A stretch of 64,000 bases of DNA. Source: Prochilodus magdalenae (Eukaryota; Chordata; Actinopteri; Characiformes; Prochilodontidae). The notes beneath the pieces are model-generated. The model made no database searches, was not told the DNA's origin, and saw nothing but the letters and a program-made list of their open reading frames with translations. Location of the stretch: positions 248,001 through 312,000 of the forward strand of contig JAMWET010001329.1 of assembly GCA_024036415.1 (NCBI GenBank). The letters are read 5' to 3'. Shown here piece after piece: positions 24,404 to 35,550 of the stretch (position 1 is its first letter; each line of letters opens with the position of its first letter). The position numbers and the translations under genes were made by a program.

Positions 24404-24653
24404 GTGAGCGAAGTTGAGGTAAATGGGCAGATCGAGGCAGTTTGTGAAAGTGTGTTCAGTGAAATGGAGTCTCAGGCTGTTGATGCCCTGGACCTACCGG
24501 ATTCTGGGTGCTTCCGGATGCGCAGCCACAGCTATGTGCGTGCCATCGAGAAGGGCTGCTCCCAAGACGATGAAGAAGAGGAGAGAACAGCTCTCCAGGC
24601 TTTATCACCCCCCCGCACCACCACTACTGTCAGAACTATTCAAAGCAGCACAG
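24404..24653 (+). CDS. dlgap1: dlgap1 internal coding exon C (fifth GK-binding repeat)
   Basis: This 250-nt exon encodes VSEVEVNGQIEAVCESVFSE, then a Leu/Asp-rich stretch, the fifth GK-binding repeat (FRMRSHSYVRAIEKG), an acidic run (QDDEEEERT) and SPPRTTTTVRTIQSST. It is in phase 0 with exon B and ends in phase 1 (a lone G). The acceptor is CTTCCACTGCAG at 24392-24403 and the donor is GTAAGA at 24654. Relative to mammalian DLGAP1, the segment after CSQDD is more acidic and lacks the VSLRSS spacing, a local divergence inside an otherwise conserved exon. The exon opens with GTGAGC, so the acceptor is directly followed by a donor-like hexamer. The next constitutive coding exon lies 38 kb downstream. 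Confidence 0.95.
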
Positions 24654-25147
24654 GTAAGAACTTCCTTCCTCTTTCTGTCTTCCACCTTGTATTTGCACCG
24701 AATGTATTATCAACATTATCAGACATTAAACGCATTGATGACTTAAAATGTGTTTTTGGAAGCTGCGGCTTTCTCCTTACTACCCCACTATGCCCACCAT
24801 TAGTGTTTAGTGTTTTTCTGATGGTGGACTAAACATTAGAATTAGCCGCTGTGAGGGAGGACTAATGGTTACCCAGGGTTCCTTTGTAAGCCTGCAGACT
24901 GTTAGACGACTGCTTTTGGAGTGATCTTTGTTGGTGTACACAATCTGCCCGGCACATTAAAGTAACTGCTGAGGTTTACATACTTTTGGCACTTACAGAT
25001 ATGTGATATTTGATATATATATAAAATATTATAGTATTTTTGCCTCATTTGTTAAATAGTGTTCTACTGATCTACTTCAGGATTATGCTTCATATTCATG
25101 AAGAAAATTCTAAAATGTTTACAAACGTTCAAGCACCACTGCAGGCG
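24654..25147. other. dlgap1: Start of the 38-kb intron C-D
   Basis: Unique-looking intron after exon C; nothing further recognised. Confidence 0.45.
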
Positions 25148-25149
25148 TA

Positions 25150-26226
25150 CATTCCAAAAAAAGTTGGGACACTAAACAAATTGTGAATAAAAACTGAATG
25201 CAATGATGTGGAGGTGCCAACATCTAATATTTTATTCAGAATAGAACACAAATCACAGATCAAAAGTTTAAACTGAGAGAATGTATCATTTTAAGGGAAA
25301 AATATGTTTAGCATATATAGCAAAATTTCATGGCGTCAACTAATTCCAAAAAAGTTGGGACAAGGCCATTTTTACCATTGTGTGGCATCCCCCCTTCTTC
25401 TTACAACACTCAACAGACGTCTGGGGATTTTAAAAGACCACCGTTAAAAAACATTTTAAAAGACCCCTGGCCCAGTGCAAACGTCCGAGCTTGTGGAGCT
25501 TGCTTAGAAATGGCTTCCTTTTTGCACTGTAGAGTTTCAGCTGGCAACGGCGGATGGCACGGTGGACTGTGTTCACTGACAATGCTTTCTGGAAGTATTC
25601 CTGAGCCCATTCTGGTATTTCCTTGACAGTGGCATTCCTGTTTGAGGTGCAGTGACGTTTAAGGGCCCGGAGATCACGAGCATCCAGTAGAGTTTTACGG
25701 CCTTGACCCTTACGCACAGCGATTGTTCCAGATTCTCTGAATCTTGTGATGATGTTATGCACGGTTGATGATGATAACTTAAAAGTCTTTGCTATTTTAC
25801 GCTGGGTAACACCATTCTGGTATTGCTGCACTATCTTTCTGCACAACAATGGTGGAATTGGTGATCCTCTTACCATCTTGGCTTTAGAGACACTGACACT
25901 CTGAGAAGCTCTTTTTATACCCAATCATGTTGTCAATTGACCTAATTAGTGTTAATTGGTCTTCCAGCTGTTTGTTATATGCTCAATTTCCTTTTTCCAT
26001 CTACTTATTGCTACTTGTCCCAACTTTTTTGGGATTTGTTGACGCCATGAAATTTTGAAACAACATATTTTTCCCTTAAAATGATACATTCTCTCAGTTT
26101 AAACTTTTGATCTGTGATTTGTGTTCTATTGTGAATAAAATATTAGATGTTGGCACCTCCACATCATTGCATTCAGTTTTTATTCACAATTTGTTTAGTG
26201 TCCCAACTTTTTTGGAATCCAGTTTG
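25150..26226 (-). mobile_element. Tc1-like element with ~200-bp inverted repeats, internally deleted
   Basis: Long terminal inverted repeats (about 25150-25360 and 26016-26226) share CCAAAAAAGTTGGGACA, AATTGTGAATAAAAACTGAATGCAATGATGTGGAGGTGCC and more, flanked by TA dinucleotides. The minus strand encodes an intact 164-codon N-terminal transposase frame (25430-25924), while most of the catalytic DDE domain is absent. Non-autonomous, but it could still make a DNA-binding fragment if transcribed. Confidence 0.87.
25430..25924 (-). pseudogene. Truncated Tc1-like transposase (DNA-binding part)
   Basis: The frame begins MGIKRASQSVSVSKAKMVRG and carries a paired-like helix-turn-helix (VQQYQNGVTQRKIAKTFKLS, SSTVHNIITRFRESG), a GRGRK-like linker (VRKGQGRKTLL) and the second HTH (LRALKRHCTSNRNATVKEI, ALSVNTVHRAIRRC). 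It then ends in the deletion (GRLHWARGLLKCFLTVVF). Family transposases are about 340 residues; this keeps the first half and lacks the three catalytic acidic residues. No stop interrupts the retained part. Confidence 0.83.
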
Positions 26227-26229
26227 TAC

Positions 26230-26370
26230 AATTACAGACTGTAGTCCATCTGTTGTCATGCACCTGTCACCTGGTAGTGACCCACTATCTCATTTATTGA
26301 TTAATGTTTTAAGACGTTTTCAGCACGACACTTACACTGACCAGGTAGTGTGTGTGATGCTGATATGAGT
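26230..26370. repeat. Fragment of a dispersed fish MITE-like repeat (family R)
   Basis: CACTTACACTGACCAGGTAGTGTGTGTGATGCTGATATGAGTG resembles the common CACTGACATGGTGGTGGTGTGTTAGTGTGTGTTGTGCTGGTATGAGTG repeat of fish genomes. Other pieces of this family are at 37330-37560, 47280-47495 and 58590-58690. Confidence 0.45.
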
Positions 26371-27014
26371 GTATAAGGTACAGAGACGTTACTTGGATGT
26401 TTACACAAATCGGTGTCACTGTTAACAATCAAACTTTTTATTGGTTTAAGATTTTCCAGATTTTTCTGTGTCTGTACTTTATTTTGTTTATTCTATTTTT
26501 TAACATTTACTCTCTCTGAAAGCGTTTTATTTTTGTAATGTGTAAATGTTTAGTGGTAATATTGTATTTAATGTATGGAAATAAGTTTAGCCTCATGCAT
26601 GCAGTACTGGCCACATTGTTTTTACTAATAATTGGTATCAGCAGTGACACCTTTACTTCATGTGAACCAGCTTCTTATGCAGTCTTTATGAAATGTATTT
26701 CAACTCAATGCAATGCAAGAAATACAGAAATTGTTCGACGGTTCGATATTTTCACCCTGATGTTTGTGCATTGCCTTTTTAAATTGCTGTATTAATTCAC
26801 ATTTAGGTTTGTGCTTTCTTGTTCTATGTTTATGGGGTTTAATTTGATAAACAATCTGGTTTGTGGTGCCTCAGCCTTAAGTAGCTTAAAGTATTTCCCA
26901 GTTGAGGGTCTCATAGGTACACATAACATAAACTGAATTGATGACACTCCCAGAAGAATAGGCCCCTACCTCCCCTAAATCCTGGATTAAGCCTTGAGTG
27001 TCTGCCCTGAAATA
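26371..27014. other. dlgap1: Intron C-D segment, nothing recognised
   Basis: AT-rich intron without a supported feature. Confidence 0.4.
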
Positions 27015-27271
27015 TATATCATCACTGTCCAAAGAAAAACAGGTATCTCCAAACAAGCAACTTTACAAGAGAGGCCAAAACCCTCATTTCATTTGAATGG
27101 AAGTCAATGGAACCAGACGTCTTTCCAAGCAGTTTTGGGCCATTTCTGTTGGTCCATTCATTGTGGAATTCCTACACAGGGTAAATAGCGGCTCATGTGA
27201 TCAAATGAGGCATGAAAGTAAAAATCAAGAAAAATGGAGATACATGTTTTTCTTTGGACAGCGATGATATA
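27015..27271. mobile_element. MITE with 35-bp inverted repeats, copy 1
   Basis: TATATCATCACTGTCCAAAG begins the left end and its near-perfect complement (GGAGATACATGTTTTTCTTT, then GGACAGCGATGATATA) the right. The inverted repeats are about 35 bp and the total is about 257 bp with no coding. A second copy with the same interior (CAACTTTACAAGAGAGGCCAAAACC) is at 51325-51544. TA-rich ends suggest a Tc1/mariner-mobilised MITE. Confidence 0.78.
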
Positions 27272-27555
27272 ATTATAAATTAGAGCTAGAAGAAGTAAGA
27301 ATGCTAGGTTTTGTTACCACAGCTTATGTAGGCGAACATAGTATAGAGTCGTTATTTCTACTGCCTTTATTGTTATTATTAAACCACGTTTACAGTTGGA
27401 AAAGGTGGTCACATTGTAGAGCTTCTTCTGCTACAGGAACTATTCAGGCAGTCTGTTCCATTGTGTGCCTTTCTGGCTTTGTCTCACATCCTTCTTTTTA
27501 TCTTTGCCCACTGTGTGAGTCAGGGGCTCATTCTTGATTTCATTCATGGGTGCAC
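27272..27555. other. dlgap1: Intron C-D segment
   Basis: Nothing recognised before the CA-rich block. Confidence 0.4.
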
Positions 27556-27595
27556 GCGCACACACACACACACACACACACAGTTACACACACAG

Positions 27596-27626
<31 letters not shown>

Positions 27627-27644
27627 GCTACACACACACACACA

Positions 27645-27718
<74 letters not shown>

Positions 27719-27862
27719 GCTACGCACACACACACACACACAGCTACGCACACACACACACACATACACACACACAGCTACGCACACGCACACACACACA
27801 GCTACGCACACACACACACACACACAGCTACGCACACACACACACACACACACACACTAGCT
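27556..27862. repeat. Compound (CA)n repeat with AGCTACGC interruptions
   Basis: About 300 bp of CA dinucleotides are punctuated by GTTACA, ATACAC and, in the right half, by regularly placed AGCTACGC (five times from 27718 to 27833, about 25-32 bp apart). The spacing shows that interruption plus CA-run units were duplicated together, a minisatellite built from a microsatellite. Open frames here are only Thr/His or Cys/Val repeats and not genes. Confidence 0.9.
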
Positions 27863-28649
27863 ATGCACACGCATACACAGGGACTCTGTGTCATCTAATT
27901 ATAGAGATTAGCATCACACAAACTATTGTTGTAGCTGCTGTCAGTTAATCAGAACAGTTCACAAATTAGTGGGAGTGAGTGGAAGGTAGTAAAAGGGATA
28001 TAGCGAGAGATCTACTCCAGGAACCGAGGTGCAGTTCCAAGCTACAGAAATCATTTGATGAATATCTAAGTGAAAATGCTGATGTTTAAAACCCCTCTCA
28101 AATGGCTCCTAGAGACTTGTGTGAGATGGAGGAAGGAGAATAGAGAGCGAAAGAGAGAAAGGGAGTGGAAGGAAGAAGCTGAGGAGGAGGATGTAGGTCA
28201 CCTTTTTACTAATGATCTCTTCTAATAATTACATAAGTGCAGAACCCCAGAGAAATGTTATATGTGTGTTTAATGCTGTCTCATTAGTGTACTCTCATTT
28301 ATCAAGCGCAAGTTCTTAATAACTGTCCTGGCTGCTCTTAGAATCAGTAAATCTAGCCTGGGTGTAGCAGAGTGCAGACTGAATTGTCATCAGTGTGAAG
28401 TGTTACTAAATTATATAAATGCACTTCATGGCTGTAGAAACTGAGGATGGAAATGTACCGATGCAGGCTAATAGGAGTAGATAACAACTGTTTATCTGCC
28501 CAGGTGAACTGCAAGTGCTTTATTGTGAAATAGCTAGAAGCATCACAAAGTGACAATAGCTGAGCCCAGCCTTAGCTCAGCGGTAGGCCACGCAAACTTG
28601 GGCCGCTGAGTGCTAAAGCACATGGCACATAACAATTGCTGTCTATTCT
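27863..28649. other. dlgap1: Intron C-D segment
   Basis: Purine-rich near 28120-28195 (GGAGGAAGGAG, GAGAAAGGGAG). A phrase at 28570-28610 (CCTTAGCTCAGCGGTAGG) resembles a tRNA A box but no B box follows, so no SINE or tRNA is called. Confidence 0.4.
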
Positions 28650-29080
28650 CTATTGCATTACTTACAGACATCCAGACTGCCTCTGGAAATTAACACTAGG
28701 AATGTGCATCAACTGGACACAAGCCTAGGATCACCATGTACTACTGCAGCTGTTTTCCAGGGTTTGAGCACCAGTGAGGGGTAGTGTTAATGCTACAGAA
28801 TACATGGAAATTTAAATCAGGTATATGCTTCCAACTTTGAGACAAAAGTTTGGGGAAGACCCTTTCCTGATCCATCCTGACTGAGCCTCTGTGCACAAAG
28901 CCTGACCTGACCTGAAGTTCTTGTCCTGCCTGACATCACAAGTAGTCTTTCGACTGAACAGGTACAAATACTCACAGATGCACTCTGATATTTTGTAGAA
29001 AGCCTTCCTTAGGAAGTGATGGGAGAAGAGTGATGTTCTAGCTGTAAAAAGGAGGGCAAACTTCAAGTTAATGCCAGTAG
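28650..29080 (+). mobile_element. Tc1-like transposon fragment (family I, second piece)
   Basis: CAGACTGCCTCTGGAAATTAAC, CACAAGCCTAGGATCACCATG and, further on, TGCTTCCAACTTTGAGACAAAAG, TTTGGGGAAGACCCTTTCCTG and CTCTGTGCACAAAGCC follow the order of the transposase coding strand of the same fish Tc1-like family as 10670-10990. About 350 bp between the two parts is deleted. Broken and inactive. Confidence 0.65.
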
Positions 29081-30374
29081 TTGTAAGTCCATCAAGCTCT
29101 TATAGTTGTGATGAGCAGGTGACCACAAACCTACACATACATACCGGGTAAATCATAAATAGCACATACAGTTTAAGCAACTTTATACAAAATGCTACTT
29201 TCACATTTCGTGAAGAGTTTTGCATTGTCTCTCTGTGAGGTTAGCACTGAACTAGCGTGGTCCGATCCATCGTTAAACTAACTAACATTGTTAGTACCAC
29301 AGTAGTTTGAACCATGTTGGTTTGAACCACCATAGTTCGAACCAACATGGGGACGCAACTATGGTTTTGAGACACGCACCCCTGATTGTTTGGAGCACAG
29401 TTGTTTTGGTTAACAGCGGTGTGTGAAGATAACTAACTGGCCAAAACGGCACATCACTGACATATTATCCAATTAATGGTGGGTTGTGCTGACAACAAAA
29501 CAGGCCTTATTATGATTGTCAGACTACTTGATGATTATATGTGATTACATAAAAGGAAAGACCCTAAAAAGCCCACTTCAGTCTGTATAAACATATTATT
29601 AATATAGCCTTCCCTGTTTTAGTAATGTGTATAGTATTTTGCTAAGTCAGTGTACCTTTCATTAAATACATTTCTGGCCTTTAAGTACAAGTTATTGAGA
29701 TCTGGGCTGTAAGGTGGTCTATTGTTCTGGAAACACCAGCAAACTTTTTGTTTTACCTTACTTCCTTTCCGGCTCGGCTTTGTACTGGGTACTGCACAGC
29801 AAACACATGCAACATAAGAAAGAAATAATAATAACTATAATCCTCATAGTCAGTTCACTTACATGTAGGCCACTTAAACATGTGTACAAGGCATTGTTGT
29901 GCAAAATTGTAGCCGACTGTGTCCAAAGTGTTCTAAACAACATTTATAGTGAAATGAAAAATTTGATTTAGGTTACAAAATGTAAAGTTTTATACTTCAG
30001 TTAGAAACCAGTCTTTTTTATATTTTTACACAATGAAAGCAAGTCCAGACTAGATTCTGACTCCTCCTGTGTCCCTCTGAATAATAAAAGGTCAAAAAGC
30101 CTTTTGTGTCTAATGGATATTCACCTTCCATTAGAAATCTATAAGTAAATAATATAGAAACAGGCTATGGGGTTATCAGAGACGACAGTGGGGATTTAAG
30201 CATTTTCTTTAAATACACACAAATAATTAAACCAAAAAAATCAATTATCTCTTTAATGACCTATTTAGAATAATAATGCATATTGCACTTAGTTATTTTA
30301 GTGACAGTTTTCGAAAACTTACTTGCATGTACCTGGCATTTTTATGAGGCTTACTGTGACAGCGTATATGTGTT
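29081..30374. other. dlgap1: Intron C-D segment with a small palindrome
   Basis: Contains a 16-bp inverted repeat at 29312-29327/29335-29350 (CCATGTTGGTTTGAAC / GTTCGAACCAACATGG) within a run of GAACCA phrases. Nothing else recognised. Confidence 0.45.
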
Positions 30375-30595
30375 AAACCAGTTGTCTTCCAGAGAGCTGT
30401 AGTCCTGCAGATTTTAGTTCAAGCCTGCCTCTAACATGCTACCTCACCCTCACCTAACATTGCTGTATCAAATCCAGCTGATAAAGAACTTCTCCAGCAG
30501 TTAATTAGCTGGATGGGGTGTGACAGATTGTGGTTAGAACTATACGCTACAGGGTGGTCGCTCTCCAGGAGGAGGGTTGGAAGTGACTGCTTTGG
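30375..30595. mobile_element. hAT-like MITE relic
   Basis: The two halves are imperfect inverted copies: CAGTTGTCTTCCAGAGAGCTGTAGTCCTGCAG on the left and GGGTGGTCGCTCTCCAGGAGGAGGGTTGGAAG on the right. The CAAATCCAGCTGATAAAGAACTTC core is typical of a very common fish repeat (...CTCCAGGACCAGGATTG...). No coding. Confidence 0.55.
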
Positions 30596-31730
30596 GCTCA
30601 CCAGGAATGGACAAGATTCTGAAATGTTTGGACAATGTACATTAAAAGTTTCTGGCATCTTGTCTATAGTTTTGGAATAGTATGCCAAACAAGCTTGTAT
30701 AGGTGTGATGGTCAGGTGTCTACATTCTGTAGACCATATTGATGTACAAATTTGCATGTATGGTCCTTTCTAGGACTCATTTCCAAAGCTGACGTGTGTT
30801 AAGGACAGTCCCTCCAATAAAATAATTTTATTGGTTTTATTGGTTTTAGTAACAGTAACCAGTTAACCCGATGTGTGTTGGATGGGGCTGAATGGGGTGG
30901 TCAGTATTTTCAGTGATGTCAGTGTTGTACATCAATGTGCAAGTGGTCTTACCTGGGATTACTGGGGGCTATTTCTTATGTGTAGCTGCCAAAGAGGGCC
31001 ATGCTCTTCATTCTGAAAATGTCTTTTATTTTACATGGCCCACTACAAAATTGAAATAGATATTGTAAAGTGCAAAATGTGTTTGTCTGCAGTTTTTTAA
31101 GAATTGTTTACCTCTCTCATACTTCTTTTTTATTATTCTCTCTCTCCTCTCTCTCGTTCTCTCTCTATCTGCTTCTGGATTCAGTTTGTTAAGAATGCAG
31201 TGTATCAGTCAGGCCTCATTGCAAGCTCAGCACTCTCCGATACATCCACACACACACACACACTCGGTCTCTGCTCTGCGATGTGTGTATGCTCTATATA
31301 ATTGATAGAACTGTGACTTGAAGTTCGGATTTGTGTGCCTTTGAATGATTTATGGCGGTTGTGAGATCACAGTAAGTGCAGGGCAGCGTCAAGAGCATTA
31401 CCTCCCACTGCTGACAGACTCTCTAAGGCCTTTCTTAACCAGGGCAAAAGAGTGTAGAATCTCATCTAAAGCACCGAAAACATGCTTTGTTACTCGTTAT
31501 CATGATACTGACTTTTGCCTTACTGATATCACAGCAGACTGACTGCAGTGTGCAAATAAGCTGTTTAACCTCATAGCTGCTGACAATATACCGTAAACCT
31601 CTTAATGAGTATTACAGTGGAAATCAAGGTGTTGATGTAATGTTAATTGTTTGGTTAAAATAATGACATTTTAAAATGTCACATTATTGGCGTGTGATTT
31701 TAATATATAACAAGTCATGCTCCATATATA
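30596..31730. other. dlgap1: Intron C-D segment
   Basis: AT-rich intron with a short (CA)n near 31249-31263. No exon supported. Confidence 0.4.
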
Positions 31731-32874
31731 CAGTGGGGAAAATAAGTATTTGATACACTGCAGATTTTGCAAATTTTCCCACCTACAAAGAAAATGGAGA
31801 GGTCTGTAATTTTTATCGTTGGTACACTTCAACTGTGAGAGACAGAATCTAAAAAAATCACAGAAAATCACATTGTATGGTTTTTCAATAATTAATCAGC
31901 ATTTTATTGCAAAAAATATGTATTTGATACAATTGATAAACAGAACTTAATATTTGGTACAGGAAACTTTGTTTCCAATTACAGAGGTCAGTAGTTTCCT
32001 GTAGTTTTTTACCAAGCCCACTTCTCCATACAGTGGATCTTCTCCGGAACTTTCAGGTTTTGGTGCTATCGCTGGGCAACATTGAGTTTCAGCTCTCTCC
32101 AGTGATTTTCTATTGGGTTCAGGTCTGGAGATTGGCTAGGCCACTCCTTAGTTGCCCTGGCTGTGTGGTTCAGGTTATTGTCATGCTGGAGGACCCAGCC
32201 ATGACCCATCTTTTAATGGTCTTACTGAGGGAAGGAGGTTGTTGGCCAAAATGGTGCGATACATGACCTTAACCATTCACGGTTAGGACAGTGTTCTTGG
32301 GGTTGTACTAGTGGCGCGTGGAGTTGATGCTAAAAAGTTCAGTTGTGGCCTCATCTGACCACATGACTTTCTCCCATGCCTCCTCTGGATCATTCAGATG
32401 GTCATTGGTGAACTTCAGATGGGCCTGGACATGTGCTGGCTTGAGCAGGGGGACTTTGCATGCCCTGCAGGATTTTAAACCATGACGGCATAGTGTGTTA
32501 CTTAGTGGTCCTTATTAAGACTGTGGTCCCAGCTCTCTTCAGGTCATTGACCAGGTCCTGCCGTGTAGTCCTGGGCTGCTTCCTGACCTTTCTCAGAATC
32601 ATCCTTACCCCACGAGGCGAGATCTTGCATGGAGCCCCAGACCGAGGAAGATTGACAGTCATCTTGTGTTTCTTCCATTAATTTTCCATTAATTAATTTC
32701 TTCCACTAATAATTTCGCCAACAGTTGTTGCTTTCTCAGCAAGCTGCTAGCCTATTGTCCTGTAGCCCATCCCAGCCGTGTGCAGGTATACAATATAAAA
32801 AATGACAGACCTCTCCATTCTTTGTAGGTGGGAAAACTTGCAAAATCGGCAGTGCATCAAATTGTCCCCCATTG
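31731..32874 (-). mobile_element. Tc1-like element, decayed
   Basis: The element starts CAGTGGGGAAAATAAGTATTTG after TA and ends ...CAAATTGTCCCCCATTG before TA (32875). The interior closely follows a well-known fish Tc1-like transposon read in reverse: CAATTACAGAGGTCAGTAG, CTATTGGGTTCAGGTCTGGAG, TGGCTAGGCCACTCC, AGGTTGTTGGCCAAAATGG, CCACATGACTTTCTCCCATG, GGTCATTGACCAGGTCCTGC and TTGCATGGAGCCCCAGACCG. The transposase would be on the minus strand, but several hundred base pairs are missing, and stops break the frame. Confidence 0.85.
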
Positions 32875-32876
32875 TA

Positions 32877-33290
32877 GTAATAAGATCGCAATGAAAGCTT
32901 TCTATGTACTACATCCACACACTTGCTGTCTACTAAGCTCCATGCTATTAAAGATTAAAAAGGTAAATAGGATTGTTCTAATCTTGGCCCTAATTCTAAG
33001 CTTAACTTTAACTTCAACCCAAAAACCAGAATCTGGGCATAAGTATGCTACCGTCTATTCATCTAGAGTTCCGTTAATTTTTAGCCAAAATCAAACCCCT
33101 CAGTAAGGTCTTGTCTGGCACATCCCTAAGATGCTCAGTAGGGGATAACATGGTGATTCAGTACTTTCAAGTACTCAGCTGACTTAATTTCATTGCCACC
33201 TAATGTTACTGAGCTTCGGAAACCTGAAGCAATTCCATAACAGGACACCGCGTCCAGAGGCTTTGCACAGTAGGTACTATCCAAAATGGA
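32877..33290. other. dlgap1: Intron C-D segment
   Basis: Nothing recognised; it may include the eroded end of the next Tc1 relic. Confidence 0.35.
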
Positions 33291-33299
33291 AGCATTGCT

Positions 33300-33509
33300 T
33301 CATGTGCTTCCTTTCCTCCCTGGTGTGCCTATTGCTCTGGAATAAGAAAAATAATCGAACTCAGCAGACCACATGACAATATTCTGTTGCTCCAGTTGAG
33401 TCCAATCTTTATGTTCCTCAGTAAGTATTAACCTTTCTTTGCCCCAGTAACAAAGTGGTTTTCTTATGGTCACAGAGCCGTGAGTTCTTGTGACATTATT
33501 ATTAAACAT
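33300..33509 (-). pseudogene. Tc1-like transposase fragment
   Basis: The minus-strand frame reads ...RLILTEEHKDWTQLEQQNIV MWSAEFDYFSY, corresponding to the family segment -A-EH-DWT---W-NVLWSDES-F--F. The catalytic Asp of WSDES is replaced (WSAEF), so it could not be active. The flanking inverted repeats were not found. Confidence 0.65.
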
Positions 33510-33879
33510 AGCGGTGAATTCTTAACGCTTTTGTTATGGTTTTAGTCATGGTCAAGATTTCTTCTGCAAAGTTGAGGCTCCTCCACTTTATTTCCAGGGT
33601 TTAAAAATGCGTTAGACAGCTCTTAACCCAATTCCAGTCATTTCTGCTCCTTAAGTGTTTTCTTTGCATCATTGAGGTTTTTAAAACACAGTAATGTCTT
33701 TTTGCATGACCACAGGATACATCTTCTGAAATGACTGCTTAAGAATCTATTCAATTTGTTAGATTACCAGATAAAAAATGAGTCATTTTGAGTCAACTTC
33801 AGACTCCTGCAAATAGCGTTACAAAAGGATGATGGGGCTATACATACCTGCAGGTGTGCAGTGGGATTCATAGATTGAT

Positions 33880-35550
33880 AAGAGGTGGTACAGTGCAGTG
33901 AATGTCTCGTTGGATGTCTGGAAAATGGGTCCAAAGCAGCTGTTAATGATTGGCTAAAAGGAGTGACTGTATTTGGGTGTGCCAAAGGCCATAGTGTGAA
34001 GGAAGTAGCTGAATTGCTAGGTGTATGGAAGCGTATGGTAATACAGGTCTACCAGCAATGGCTAAAATCCCAGTGTACAAGAAATTTTCCTCGGAATTGT
34101 GCCAGGGAAGTCAATTGCAAATTTGGCCCAACTGCAAAATTCATTGATGCAAGAGTGACTGAACATTGACATCGGCTACATCAAGAAACTTTCCAGTCCA
34201 TGTTAAATCCAGTCACAGCTGTTATCCATGCCCACTGAGGTATTACATGCTATTAAACTACATGCCATTGACTCTGAACGTGACTTTTTTGGCCATTCAG
34301 TGTATATTCAATAGAGAATGGAGGCCTCTGACAGGTTTTTAGCACGGAACAGCCTTTAGCCCTTCAGAAATAACAACCCAAGGTCAAGGTATCTAGAAAG
34401 TAGCTGTTTGCCATCTTTAGATTTTAGCATGTTTGTTCCTCTTTTCAATATAAACCGAAACTGGGTCTGTCATAAACCAGAAATACGTATGATGCACTGG
34501 TAGTGAGTGTTTGTACTGACTACAGTGGACTGCAGGCTTATCAAGAGTCACGGACAATAATGATGTAAGTGTTCCATGCTTCCAAAATGTATATTGGACA
34601 GCCAATCAGACTATGTACTTATTGTAAGTCTATGGCATGTTGTCTTATTGATAGTATTGAAATAACTTGGTGACATAAAGGTAACGAAGTCTCATGACTG
34701 AAATCTAGCACATTCACTGCTTGACTAGTTGCGCTCAGCCATTACAACATATATGCAATGTCTAACCATTCAAATCCCATGGTGTCAAATCCCAAGTGTC
34801 CAAATAAAAATGGCATGACAGTTGGCATGAAATTAATAAACCCACTGAATATATCTTGCTTATTTAGATCTATAATTCAGTTATATGTAGTGGCAGTGGG
34901 ATAACAGTCCCAGTAATTATGGGAGATACAAAACGGGCTCAAACTGTGTCAAAAGGAAGGTCAAAAATAATCCTCGACTTTTATAATCTATCTGTTCTAA
35001 TCCAGCTATACATTAATGGGACATCATCTGTGTCCAGACATGAATACCGGGTAATCACCTATTAAAGCAGATCATGTCAGATTTGGGTTGCTGTGATGGT
35101 TCACATGAGCAAAAATGGCATGATATAGCAGAATGGACAGGTGCTGATGGTGGTACAGTCTATTAATAACCGTTCTAGGTGTCCTATGGTGTACACAAAT
35201 ATGGCCGATTTTGTTAGATGCGGTAAAACATTGTTTATTACTTATCCTTTGGAGCTTTCATTTAAAAAGCAAAAATGTGAATCAGATCAGTCTAAAACAA
35301 GACCCAAACACCAGAGGTGGTTTGGCCATAGACACAAAGATAGCTATGGAGAAAAGTATGTCATCCCCAGCAGTACCAGCAGACATTAAATCAAACTCTG
35401 ACTGTCTCAGCCAGGAAGCTTAAACTGGGTCATGTTTGGATTTTCCAGCCAGACAAAGCACACCTGACCATCCCAGTCCACAGATCTAAACTCCATAGAA
35501 ACCTAGGGATAAAATAAAGAGGAAAGTCAAGCGAGGAGAGACTCTATATG
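33880..35550 (+). mobile_element. Decayed Tc1-like element on the plus strand
   Basis: A 94-codon frame (33885-34169) contains a helix-turn-helix (VFGCAKGHSVKEVAELLGVW, then KRMVIQVYQQWLKS and an R-NCGR-like segment). Near 35440-35505, the sequence TTCCAGCCAGACAAAGCACA ... CCCAGTCCACAGATCTAAAC is the decayed end of a transposase catalytic domain (FQQDNAP...[10 protein letters not shown] type), with two stops in that phrase. The middle is not recognisable. Edges are approximate; a different family from its neighbours. Confidence 0.55.

Noticed and set aside
27461..27948. Open frames rich in Thr/His on the plus strand and Cys/Val on the minus strand
   Set aside because: They are translations of the CA microsatellite, not genes. 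The same holds for frames at 56513-56771 and 57468-57804.
28566..28620. tRNA-like or SINE head (TTAGCTCAGCGGTAGG)
   Set aside because: An A-box-like phrase only; no B box or cloverleaf was found downstream.
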